This document shows, piece after piece, positions 37,156 to 45,029 of a stretch of 64,000 bases of DNA; position 1 is the first letter of the stretch; each line of letters begins with the position of its first letter. The stretch lies in assembly GCF_003999255.1 (NCBI RefSeq), contig NZ_CP034791.1, positions 2,272,501 through 2,336,500 of the forward strand, read 5' to 3'. The DNA comes from Caldicellulosiruptor changbaiensis (GTDB lineage: Bacteria; Bacillota; Thermoanaerobacteria; Caldicellulosiruptorales; Caldicellulosiruptoraceae). The position numbers and the translations under genes are program-made. Below the pieces are notes generated by a model that was given only the letters and a program-made list of their open reading frames with translations, was not told the origin of the DNA and searched no databases.

Positions 37156-37569
37156 ATGACAATGAAGTTAGATACTAATAAACATTCAGTATTTCTACTG
37201 TACTATCATTTGATTTTGGTAACAAAATACAGAAGAGATGTGATAGATGAAAGAATTTCAAGAAGACTAAAAGAAATTTTTGAGTATATTCAACCTAATT
37301 ACAACATAACCCTGGTTGAGTGGAATCATGATAAAGACCATGTGCATGTTTTGTTCAAGGCAACTCCTACAACATCACTTTCCAAGTTTATAAATGCTTA
37401 TAAAAGTGCTTCTTCAAGGCTTATAAAAAAGGAATTTCCTGAAATTAGGCAAAAACTGTGGAAGGAATATTTTTGGTCAAGAAGTTATTGTTTGCTGACA
37501 AGTGGTGGTGCACCGGTTGAAGTGATTAGAAAATACATTGAAAGTCAAGGTGAGAAAAGAAAATGTTGA
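37156..37569 (+). CDS. tnpA: IS200/IS605 Y1 transposase TnpA
   Basis: A 137-aa HUH single-strand transposase: the HUH motif HVH (in DHVHVLF, about 62-64) and the catalytic Tyr in RKYIESQG (about 127). It excises and inserts single-stranded DNA by recognising the end hairpins. The ATG at 37156 is preferred; an upstream frame to 37111 has no ribosome site. It overlaps tnpB by 7 bp. Full length, so the element may be mobile. Confidence 0.92.
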   Translation: MTMKLDTNKHSVFLLYYHLILVTKYRRDVIDERISRRLKEIFEYIQPNYNITLVEWNHDKDHVHVLFKATPTTSLSKFINAYKSASSRLIKKEFPEIRQKLWKEYFWSRSYCLLTSGGAPVEVIRKYIESQGEKRKC

Positions 37570-38714
37570 AAGCATATAGGTATCGAATATATCCAACTAA
37601 AGCACAGGAGGAATTCTTTGAAAAGATATTTGGTTGCTGCAGATTTGTATGGAACAAGATGTTAGAAGAAAAATTGGAAGCTTTGAAACAAGGTAAAAAA
37701 GTTCCAAGAATAACTCCAGCAAGGTATAAAAAAGAATATCCTTTCTTGAGAGAAGTGGATAGTCTTGCACTTGCAAATGTTCAGCTTGAGCAGGAAAAGG
37801 CATTCAAAGACTTCTTCAAAAACCCAAAGCATTTTGGAATACCAAAGTTTAAGAGAAAAAAAGACAAGCAGTCATATACAACGAATAACCAACAAACTAA
37901 GAGCGGAAACGAAACAATTAGGGTAGATTTTGAGAAGGGGATTTTGTATTTACCGAAGGTGAAAAGTGGAATAAAAGCAGTATTTCACAGGGAGTTTGAA
38001 GGAAAAATAAAATCAGCAACAGTTGTTAAGACAAAAGCAGGCAGGTATTATGTAAGCATACTTGTAGATGTACAGGACCCAAGAAATAAGAAGGAAAATC
38101 GAATTTTTGAGAATGAGGTAACCAAACGAGAGAATTTTATCTGTGGGATAGATACAGGGCTTATAAGTTTTGTTACAATTGCAAATGATACAGGGATTTC
38201 GAAAATTGAATACCCAAAGTATTTGATTAAAGCTGAAAAGGGACTAAAAAGGTTGCACAGACAGTTGTCAAGAAAGAAAAAAGGTTCTAAAAACTGGGAG
38301 AAAGCAAGAGAAAGACTTGCAAAGGAATATGAATATGTAAAGAACTCAAGGGAAGACTTTTTGCACAAGACATCTAAGACCATCATAGACGAGAACCAAG
38401 TCGTGGTGGTCGAAAGTTTGAACGTAAAGGGATTATCAAGAACAAGATTATCGAAACACATTCTTGATAGTTCATGGTCAAAGTTTTTGAGATATCTTAA
38501 ATACAAGGCAGATTGGTATGGCAGGAGAATCATAGAGGCAGACAGGACATTTCCATCTTCGAAAATGTGTAGTAAATGTGGATATATCAACAAAGAGCTA
38601 AAGTTGAAGGATAGGATATGGATATGTCCGAAATGCAAAGCAGTCCATGATAGAGACGAAAATGCGGCAAAAAACTTGAGAAACTATGGAATTGCTTATA
38701 TAAGGAATCAGTAG
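37563..38714 (+). CDS. tnpB: RNA-guided endonuclease TnpB
   Basis: A 383-aa OrfB/TnpB, ancestor of Cas12. The N-terminal wedge/HTH region leads to a split RuvC nuclease: GIDTGLISF (Asp about 197), VVVESLNVKGL (Glu about 284), and HDRDENAAKNL near the end. The zinc ribbon has CSKCG (336-339) and CPKC (355-358). All key residues are present, so it is probably active with an omega RNA from the right end. Known TnpBs help keep the element by cutting empty donor sites. Confidence 0.93.
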   Translation: MLKAYRYRIYPTKAQEEFFEKIFGCCRFVWNKMLEEKLEALKQGKKVPRITPARYKKEYPFLREVDSLALANVQLEQEKAFKDFFKNPKHFGIPKFKRKKDKQSYTTNNQQTKSGNETIRVDFEKGILYLPKVKSGIKAVFHREFEGKIKSATVVKTKAGRYYVSILVDVQDPRNKKENRIFENEVTKRENFICGIDTGLISFVTIANDTGISKIEYPKYLIKAEKGLKRLHRQLSRKKKGSKNWEKARERLAKEYEYVKNSREDFLHKTSKTIIDENQVVVVESLNVKGLSRTRLSKHILDSSWSKFLRYLKYKADWYGRRIIEADRTFPSSKMCSKCGYINKELKLKDRIWICPKCKAVHDRDENAAKNLRNYGIAYIRNQ

Positions 38715-38834
38715 GGTGGGAACCACCCGAATTCACTCCTGTGGAGATCGGACCTCTACTACTGGTCAGCCCAGTAGCAAGTCTGGTCAATGAAGCAGGA
38801 AGCCTCCACCTCTTCAGGTGGATGGTAGTTCACT
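38690..38834 (+). ncRNA. Candidate omega RNA (right end of the IS)
   Basis: Downstream of tnpB the right end is structured: GGGTGG-GAA-CCACCC just after the stop, then the end hairpin. TnpB guide RNAs start within or after the gene and end with the right-end hairpin, so the guide would be the host sequence from 38835 (ATCATATCAAGG...). The 5' limit is not determined. Confidence 0.5.
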
Positions 38835-39905
38835 ATCATATCAAGGATAAGATTAGCATTTGTTAAAAAGAAAGAGAAAAATTGTGGTCAATGTAGAATA
38901 TGTGAAGTTTCTTGCCCAATGGGAATTGAAACTGAAAATGCAGAGAAGTACAAAGGTGAGTGTATATCTTGTATAAAGTGTGTTGAAATCTGCCCGCGTT
39001 ACAATATGCAGTTGAACTTTGCAAATCAGCCTGTCAACCCAAGATATACGAGCAGCTTAACAGTTGCAGGGCTTTTTGCAGTATTTTCTGCTCTGAGCTT
39101 TTTGCCCAGTGCAAAAACGATTGATACAGTAAAATACAATGCAATATCCTCTTTTGCAGTTGAAGATTATCAAACTGATGAAGAAAATGAAAATATTAAT
39201 TCTTCAGATAATAAACAAGTTGAAACTCAACAAGATTATCAAGCAGAAATTGCCCAAAACAACAGCCAAGAAGGAAATACTTCTCAAAATCAAACATCTG
39301 ACCAAGCTCAAGAAAATGCCCTGACATCAAAATATCAGCAAAACCAAAGTGCTGCTGAAAGCTATAACAGTACTGAAACTAATCTAAAAAGTGCCAATGT
39401 ACAGTCTAAAACTTTTGAACAAGCTGCAGAAAATAGTCAAAAAACAAATCTTGAGAAAAGTCAAGGCTCTGTACAAAATTCCACTTATTCTGTGTCATCT
39501 TCTAACAGCTCAGATGAATCACAGCAGGAAAACGTGCAAGCAAATTTATCAAATGCAACTGAATTGAACACTCAAAATTCTGAGGTTTCGAATAATACTT
39601 CAGAAACTCCCAAAAGTATATCTAAAATATATAAAGATGGTACCTACACAGGCGAGGGGTTTGGCTACAGACCCGGGCTTGTTGTTGAGGTCACAATTAA
39701 AGATGACAAGATAACAAAAATTGAAATTGTATCTCATAATGAAACACCAAGCTTTGCCCAGCTGCCATTTGAAATTATTCCTCAGGAGATTATTCAAAAT
39801 CAGTCTACAAATGTTGACATAGTCTCTGGTGCAACAAGGACATCTTATGGAATAATCATGGCAGTTGAAGATGCTTTAAAGAAGGCAAAGATCGAAAATC
39901 CATAA
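38835..39905 (+). pseudogene. Polyferredoxin/FMN_bind protein, 3' part
   Basis: The remainder of the interrupted gene. Two ferredoxin motifs (CGQCRICEVSCP and CISCIKCVEICP), a membrane helix (LTVAGLFAVFSALSFLP) and a ~170-residue Gln/Asn/Ser-rich linker are followed by a C-terminal FMN_bind domain (about YKDGTYTGEGFGYRPG). In that domain, VDIVSGATRTSYG holds the Ser/Thr-Gly-Ala-Thr flavinylation site that ApbE modifies. An ATG at 38919 might allow translation of this part alone, but the membrane motifs of the 5' part would be lost. A role in flavin-based extracytoplasmic electron transfer is inferred from the domains. Confidence 0.85.
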
Positions 39906-39948
39906 AGTTTGCAAAATTAGCCATAAATGTTTTTTGTATTATAAATTA

Positions 39949-39993
39949 AAAGCTACCCGCATAGGTTATAGACTCAAAGGGTAGCTTTTTGTT
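39949..39993. terminator. Bidirectional terminator
   Basis: AAAGCTACCC (39949-39958) pairs with GGGTAGCTTT (39979-39988), followed by T-runs. It lies between the FMN_bind part and the convergent pabC. Confidence 0.78.
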
Positions 39994-39994
39994 T

Positions 39995-40756
39995 TTATTT
40001 TACATGCCATGGTCTTTTAAAATATTCATATTCTGAAATGGTATCAGCAAATTCTCTGCTTGCAAACTCAAACTTATCAATCCTTTTTACAGGGAAAACT
40101 CCTGCAATACTACTTGTTATAAAACACTCATCCATTTTTGAAATGGCTTCTAAACTCAAAAACTCTTTTTTTACTTCATAACTTAACTTCTCTGCTAATA
40201 AACACACCTTTTTTCTCATAATTCCGGGCAAAAGCCCGCATGACAAGTGAGGGGTATATAGGGTAAAACCTTTTCTGAAGAATATATTTGCAAACGCAGC
40301 TTCGCAGATAAAACCTTGCTGGTTTAAAAATAAGCAGCTGTCAAATCCCTTCTTTTTTGCCCAAATTTCTTCTATAAAATTTATACCCATGTTATATGTT
40401 TTGATATAGTTCAAAATATTCTTTGAATCTTTTCTTGACCTTGCAACTATTAAACTCAAGCCCTGGGTAAACAATTCATTTGTATATCTTATCCCTTTTT
40501 CTTCAATCATCAAGGTATTTTTGTAATATGTTACCCTAATCGCACCAAATCTTTTGGAAGATGACAGGATAAAATCAAGCACCTTTTTTTCAAAGTCTTC
40601 ATACCTAATTTTGCAAGGCAGATTTAAAATCCAAAAAGCTCTTTTAAGTCTCATAAAATGATCATATAAAAAGTGAGGTATGCCCTCTTGATAATATATT
40701 GTTTCAAATGGCAAAAGTCCAAACTTAAAGCTATCAAAACTATCTGAAAAAAGCAA
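39995..40756 (-). CDS. pabC: Aminodeoxychorismate lyase (PLP fold IV)
   Basis: A 253-aa PLP enzyme that turns 4-amino-4-deoxychorismate into p-aminobenzoate and pyruvate for folate. The PLP Lys segment is probably SKNILNYIKTYNMG, and NQQGFICEAAFANIFF and GLLPGIMRK are typical of fold-type IV lyases and aminotransferases. The start is TTG at 40756 behind GGGGGAAG. Its place right after pabB decides for lyase rather than a branched-chain aminotransferase. Confidence 0.85.
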   Translation of the reverse strand: MLFSDSFDSFKFGLLPFETIYYQEGIPHFLYDHFMRLKRAFWILNLPCKIRYEDFEKKVLDFILSSSKRFGAIRVTYYKNTLMIEEKGIRYTNELFTQGLSLIVARSRKDSKNILNYIKTYNMGINFIEEIWAKKKGFDSCLFLNQQGFICEAAFANIFFRKGFTLYTPHLSCGLLPGIMRKKVCLLAEKLSYEVKKEFLSLEAISKMDECFITSSIAGVFPVKRIDKFEFASREFADTISEYEYFKRPWHVK

Positions 40757-40774
40757 ATTTAAACTTCCCCCATT

Positions 40775-42106
40775 TCAAATATTTTCTATAAACTCTCTGC
40801 AGCCTAATATCTCAAAAAATGGTTTTCCCTTGTACAAAGTCTCTTTGTACTCCTCTTCCTCATCAGAATCCCACACAATTCCGCCACCGACATTAAAATA
40901 GCTACTTTCGCCTTCTAAAACCAGAGTTCTTATTGCAATGTTAAAATCCATATTGAAATTATTTGCTATATAACCAATAGAACCAGTGTAAACTCCTCTT
41001 GGGTCTTTTTCAAGCTCTTCAATTATCTTTATCGCATTTAATTTTGGTGCACCTGTGATAGACCCACCCGGAAATGTAGCTTTAATTATGTCAGAAAGCA
41101 TGACCCCAGAGTTTATTTCACCTTTTATTGTTGAAACTAAGTGAAATACACTTGAGTAGCTTTCTACCTCCAAAAGTTTTGGCACCTCAATTGACCGGGG
41201 TCTGCAGACTTTTGCAAAATCGTTTCTTTCAAGATCTACAATCATCAAAAGCTCTGATCGGCATTTTGTATCATTAAAAAGTTTTTCTTTTAAAACCTTG
41301 TCTTCATCTGCACTTTCCCCTCGCCTGATTGTACCTTTAATAGGCTTTGTTATAATCTCAGAGCCTCTTTTTCTCAAAAAAAGCTCAGGAGATGTTGAAA
41401 TTATGCTTGCATTTGGGAGTTTTATGTATGCATGGTATGCACCAAAGTTTCTGTTTCGCAAACAAAAGTATAAATAATCAGGGTCAAACTTTCCTTTGAA
41501 CACAAAACGCTGTGAAAGGTTAACCTGATACACATCGCCTTCATAAATATAATCTTTAATCCTCTTTATACACTTTTTATACTCTTCTTTTTCAAAATTT
41601 GGCAAAACAGACAAGACAACCGGCTTTTCAAAATCTTTATACTGTGTACAATCTTTTTGTGCCCAGATAATCTCTTTTACTTTTTCTAAGGCTTTTTTCG
41701 AAGAAAGGTTTATATAAATCTCTTTGCTAAGATGGTCAAAGACTATAAAATCCTCATAATATCCAAAAAAGGCTTTATACACACAAGAAAAGTCTCTTTT
41801 TCTTTCAACTTTATATAAGTCAACACCAAAGTTGTATGAAAAATACCCTGCAAACCCACCGTTGAAAATAAAATCTGAATCTTTTCTTCTCTTTGAAACT
41901 TCTTTTGAAAGCTTTTCTAAATATTCAAAGCTATCATCATGGTCATGGCATATAAAAACCTCTTTTGGTCTTAAAAATAAAAACGAATATCTTCCATAGC
42001 TTTTGTTATAGAGATTGCTCTCAAGAAGAACAGAAAAATCCTCTTTTAAATTAAAAAATACACAAAATGGCTCACCAAAATCACTTATAACTTGTATCTT
42101 TAACAA
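40775..42106 (-). CDS. pabB: Aminodeoxychorismate synthase component I
   Basis: A 443-aa chorismate-binding enzyme. Motifs: IYEGDVYQVNLSQRF, ISTSPELFLRKRG, TKPIKGTIRRG, ELLMIVDLERND, TFPGGSITGAPKLNAI and GSIGYIANNFNMDFNIAIRTLV. Components PabA and PabB turn chorismate and glutamine into aminodeoxychorismate. PIKGT marks PabB-type enzymes; anthranilate synthase is the alternative, but no trp genes are adjacent. The start is TTG with AGAGGG upstream. Confidence 0.88.
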   Translation of the reverse strand: MLKIQVISDFGEPFCVFFNLKEDFSVLLESNLYNKSYGRYSFLFLRPKEVFICHDHDDSFEYLEKLSKEVSKRRKDSDFIFNGGFAGYFSYNFGVDLYKVERKRDFSCVYKAFFGYYEDFIVFDHLSKEIYINLSSKKALEKVKEIIWAQKDCTQYKDFEKPVVLSVLPNFEKEEYKKCIKRIKDYIYEGDVYQVNLSQRFVFKGKFDPDYLYFCLRNRNFGAYHAYIKLPNASIISTSPELFLRKRGSEIITKPIKGTIRRGESADEDKVLKEKLFNDTKCRSELLMIVDLERNDFAKVCRPRSIEVPKLLEVESYSSVFHLVSTIKGEINSGVMLSDIIKATFPGGSITGAPKLNAIKIIEELEKDPRGVYTGSIGYIANNFNMDFNIAIRTLVLEGESSYFNVGGGIVWDSDEEEEYKETLYKGKPFFEILGCREFIENI

Positions 42107-42110
42107 ATTT

Positions 42111-42677
42111 TCACCCTCTTAAAAAGTTTTTTATCATCAAAAGACCCTGTTTAGTTGCAATTGACTCTGGATGAAACTGAACACCTTCAATTTTGTAAAA
42201 CTTATGCCTTATACCCATAACCTCACCGTCTTTTGTCTTTGCAGTGATTACAAGATCTGTATTGTCTATGCTATTTCTTTCCAATATAAGCGAATGATAT
42301 CTTGTGACATTTAAAGGATTTTTCAATCCTTTAAAAATTCCTTTTCCATCGTGATCTATTGTATCTACAATCCCATGCATAGGTCTTTTTGCCTTTGTAA
42401 GCCTTGCACCAAAGTACATCCCTATTGCCTGATGACCCAAACACACCCCAAGAATCTTTTTGCTTTCTTTAAAGTTATCTATTATTTCAAATAGAATTCT
42501 GTCATCGTCAGGTCTTCCCGGTCCGGGAGACAAAACTATATATGTAGGGTTTAAGCTATAGATATATCCAATGTCAATCTCATCTCTGTTTTTTACAATT
42601 GTTTTTTCACCTAATCTTAGAAAATAATTGTATAGATTATATGTAAACGAGTCAAAGTTGTCAATAATCAACACCAT
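42111..42677 (-). CDS. pabA: Aminodeoxychorismate synthase glutamine amidotransferase
   Basis: A 188-aa class I amidotransferase. It has IDNFDSFTYNLYNYF, LSPGPGRPDD, the catalytic Cys in GVCLGHQAIG, and His-Glu in GVQFHPESIAT. It supplies ammonia to PabB. First gene of pabA-pabB-pabC, with four bases to pabB. Confidence 0.93.
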   Translation of the reverse strand: MVLIIDNFDSFTYNLYNYFLRLGEKTIVKNRDEIDIGYIYSLNPTYIVLSPGPGRPDDDRILFEIIDNFKESKKILGVCLGHQAIGMYFGARLTKAKRPMHGIVDTIDHDGKGIFKGLKNPLNVTRYHSLILERNSIDNTDLVITAKTKDGEVMGIRHKFYKIEGVQFHPESIATKQGLLMIKNFLRG

Positions 42678-42826
42678 TTTTACCCCACTCTAAGAGTATC
42701 ATATATGATACTTTATATCAAAAAAGTGCACTCTTGTAAACTTCATTTCAGCTATTGTATTATTAATGCAAGAAGCTTGATATCAAACGTTTTAAAATAT
42801 TTGTAGTTTTGTGTAAAAATGAGCTA

Positions 42827-42854
42827 TTCACAAATCAAAAAAAAGGATTATAAT
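42827..42854 (+). promoter_or_regulatory. Promoter of the DUF362 gene
   Basis: TTCACA, 16-base spacer, TATAAT, about 40 bp before the ATG at 42896. Confidence 0.55.
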
Positions 42855-42895
42855 TTTTCTCACAGAAAGTTTTTGAAGGAGGATAGGAACAGAAC

Positions 42896-44017
42896 ATGGC
42901 TGCATCAAAGGTGTATTTCACAGACTTTAAAACCAAACCGGGGTATAATATGCTTGACAAGCTTGAAAATCTTGTGAAAAAGGCAGGGATTGAAACAATC
43001 GATTTTAAAAACAAGTTTGTTGCTATCAAGGTCCACTTTGGAGAACCAGGAAACCTTGCGTATATAAGACCAAACTATGTCGCAAGGATTGTAAAACTCA
43101 TCAAAAGCCTTGGTGGAAAACCGTTCGTGACAGATGCGAACACACTTTACACGGGAAGAAGAAGCAATGCTCTGGACCACTTAGAAGCTGCGTATGAAAA
43201 TGGGTTTAACCCGCTTGTGCTTGGCTGTCATGTTATCATTGCAGATGGGCTCAAAGGAACAGAGTACAGGGAAATTGAGGTAAACCTCAAGCATACACAA
43301 AAAGCAAAGATTGGCTCTGCCATTGCAGATGCTGATATTATAATCTCAATGAACCACTTTAAAGGTCATGAGATGACAGGGTTTGGTGGTGCTATCAAAA
43401 ACATTGGAATGGGTTCAGGCTCGCGCGGCGGAAAGCTTTTTATGCACTCATCCTCAAAGCCGGTTATAAAGACATCAAAATGTGTGGGCTGTGGCATGTG
43501 CGTCAAAAGCTGTGCTCAGCTTGCTATAACTTTGAATGAGAAGAAAAAAGCAGTCATTGACTATGAAAAGTGTGTTGGATGTGGTCAGTGCGTTGCTGTT
43601 TGTCAGTTTGGCGCAGCAACAGTCAAGTGGGATGAGGCTGCATCAATTGCAAGCGAAAAGATTGCTGAGTATGCATATGCGGTGCTCAAAGACAAGCCTC
43701 ATTTTCATGTAAACTTTATAATGAACATATCACCTGACTGTGACTGCTGGTCACACAATGATATTCCTATTGCACCAGACATCGGCATAGCTGCGTCATT
43801 TGACCCTGTTGCCTTGGATAAGGCATGTGTTGACCTTGTAAATAGCTCTGCATTCACACCAGCTGGGTCTGTGTTTGAAAAGGCAAAACACATTGAGGTT
43901 GACGGCAAGATTGACAGGTTCAAGAGCATTCATCCTGACACAGACTGGAGAGTAGCATTAAAACATGCTCAAGAGATTGGACTTGGAAGTTTGGAGTATG
44001 AGCTGATCAAAGTTTAA
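42896..44017 (+). CDS. DUF362 protein with two 4Fe-4S motifs
   Basis: A 373-aa cytosolic protein: a DUF362 domain (KVHFGEPGNLAYIRPN, TDANTLYTGRRSNALDHL, MNHFKGHEMTGFGGAIKNIGMG). It is combined with a ferredoxin module CVGCGMCVKSCA and CVGCGQCVAVCQ. Family members are annotated as putative uroporphyrin or iron-sulfur proteins, but the reaction is unknown. AGGAGG precedes the ATG. Monocistronic and followed by an IS-end-like hairpin. Confidence 0.85.
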   Translation: MAASKVYFTDFKTKPGYNMLDKLENLVKKAGIETIDFKNKFVAIKVHFGEPGNLAYIRPNYVARIVKLIKSLGGKPFVTDANTLYTGRRSNALDHLEAAYENGFNPLVLGCHVIIADGLKGTEYREIEVNLKHTQKAKIGSAIADADIIISMNHFKGHEMTGFGGAIKNIGMGSGSRGGKLFMHSSSKPVIKTSKCVGCGMCVKSCAQLAITLNEKKKAVIDYEKCVGCGQCVAVCQFGAATVKWDEAASIASEKIAEYAYAVLKDKPHFHVNFIMNISPDCDCWSHNDIPIAPDIGIAASFDPVALDKACVDLVNSSAFTPAGSVFEKAKHIEVDGKIDRFKSIHPDTDWRVALKHAQEIGLGSLEYELIKV

Positions 44018-44033
44018 ATTGCGCAATAAATTT

Positions 44034-44066
44034 AGGGGCTGTCCAAAAAATAGGTGGAGAGCCCCT
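44034..44066. terminator. Terminator-like hairpin resembling the IS1182 left end
   Basis: AGGGGCT pairs with AGCCCCT and TCC with GGA around AAAAAATAGGT. The sequence AGGGGCTGTCCAAAAA and its right arm nearly repeat the left end of the IS1182-type element at 46399. It may be a solo IS end acting as terminator of the DUF362 gene. Confidence 0.6.
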
Positions 44067-44084
44067 TTCATATAATATTTTCTA

Positions 44085-44648
44085 TTATCTCAAATTTGCT
44101 ATACATTTATTTTTCAGTAATAGAGAATATATATCAATACTATTCAATGGACTATCCTTACCTGTTTCGAAACAAACGAGATGAATGTAATATTCTTTAC
44201 CAGTTTGCCAAATACTTACTGCAACGTTTTCAGGAATTTGACCAGGGAAAAACTCTATACGCTTTATGGCATTGTTGCCATAATAAATTCTGTGATTTTC
44301 AGCTTCAAAAAGAGGATCCTCATCCAACTTAAACCTTCTAATAGCACTCCATTTCATCCATCCAATAACTGCTAATTTATTAGAAGAAGATGTTGTAAAA
44401 TATCCAACCTTCCAAAACCCAAATTTGTTTTTAACTAAATAAACAAGAACAATATCATGTTTTTTTGAACTTGTTTTTATGACTTTAATTTCATTCCCAT
44501 TATCATCAAAACTTCTCGCCAATGTTTGGATATTAGAAGAACTGAATCCTGCTCTCCAAAGCGCAATCGAAAAACTTTCTTTTGTAATAGTAATAAACAC
44601 AAACACCAAAATCAATATCGCTAATATAACTATATAAAATTTTTTCAT
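44085..44648 (-). CDS. Hypothetical membrane-anchored protein, 187 aa
   Basis: An N-terminal membrane helix (IVILAILILVFVFITI) followed by an external domain of about 160 residues with KVGYFTTSSSNKLAVIGW and VSIWQTGKEYYIHLVCFETG. No family recognised. It is transcribed toward the DUF362 gene and stands alone. Confidence 0.6.
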   Translation of the reverse strand: MKKFYIVILAILILVFVFITITKESFSIALWRAGFSSSNIQTLARSFDDNGNEIKVIKTSSKKHDIVLVYLVKNKFGFWKVGYFTTSSSNKLAVIGWMKWSAIRRFKLDEDPLFEAENHRIYYGNNAIKRIEFFPGQIPENVAVSIWQTGKEYYIHLVCFETGKDSPLNSIDIYSLLLKNKCIANLR

Positions 44649-44880
44649 TTTATTTTTCCCACCTTTTTAATGAACAAGTATTTTATTATTTTTGTACCTT
44701 TATATTGTAATAGTAACATTTAAAATAAAAGAAATCAACAGTTATTTTCCTTTTTTCCATGAATATATTAATATATCATACTACCTTAGTAATTTTAAAA
44801 ATTTTGTTTCGATATTAATTCTAAATCTCTTGTTTATTATCTTTTTCTTTGGTATCATAATGGTATCATAATACTTATAA

Positions 44881-45011
44881 CAAAGCTGAATTCCTGTGTA
44901 AAAAGCACAGGATAGGGGGGACCCACTTTTTCGGGGTGAATCAAGGCATCTTGCCTTGTAGGGCAAATATCCCTTTCTGCCCGAACCCGTCAGCTAACCC
45001 CCGAAGCTTTG
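44881..45011 (+). promoter_or_regulatory. ydaO/yuaA-type (cyclic di-AMP) riboswitch
   Basis: The conserved family core is present in order: GGGGGGACCCAC, GGGGTGAATC, then GCCCGAACCCGTCAGCTAACC. P1 closes exactly: CAAAGCT (44881-44887) with AGCTTTG (45005-45011). CCTGTG/CACAGG (44893-44912) forms an internal stem. It ends 18 bases before the start codon, immediately upstream of the ribosome site (GAAAGGGAGG). TCCCTTTC at 44970-44977 could instead pair with GAAAGGGA at 45011-45018, covering that site. Confidence 0.9.
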
Positions 45012-45029
45012 AAAGGGAGGTATGTTTTT

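Larger units (their letters stand above)
37066..38834 (+). mobile_element. IS200/IS605 family element, apparently intact
   Basis: About 1.77 kb with tnpA and tnpB in the usual order. A left-end hairpin is seen (TCTCCATCTT 37083-37092 with AAGATGGAGA 37097-37106), and a right-end hairpin (TCCACCT 38805-38811 with AGGTGGA 38816-38822). The borders are inferred because cutting here restores the host frame: ...GAVFN + IISRIRLAFVKKK.... The junction is ambiguous by one base (A). As usual for the family, there is no terminal inverted repeat or duplication. Confidence 0.85.

Noticed and set aside
34800-39905. TetR-ApbE-polyferredoxin cluster as an intact new electron-transfer system
   Set aside because: The domains are known flavinylation components and both structural genes are broken, so it is treated as a decayed module.
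44855-44876. Tandem GGTATCATAAT repeat before the riboswitch
   Set aside because: Only two copies; more simply overlapping -10-like promoter sequence than a repeat array or operator.
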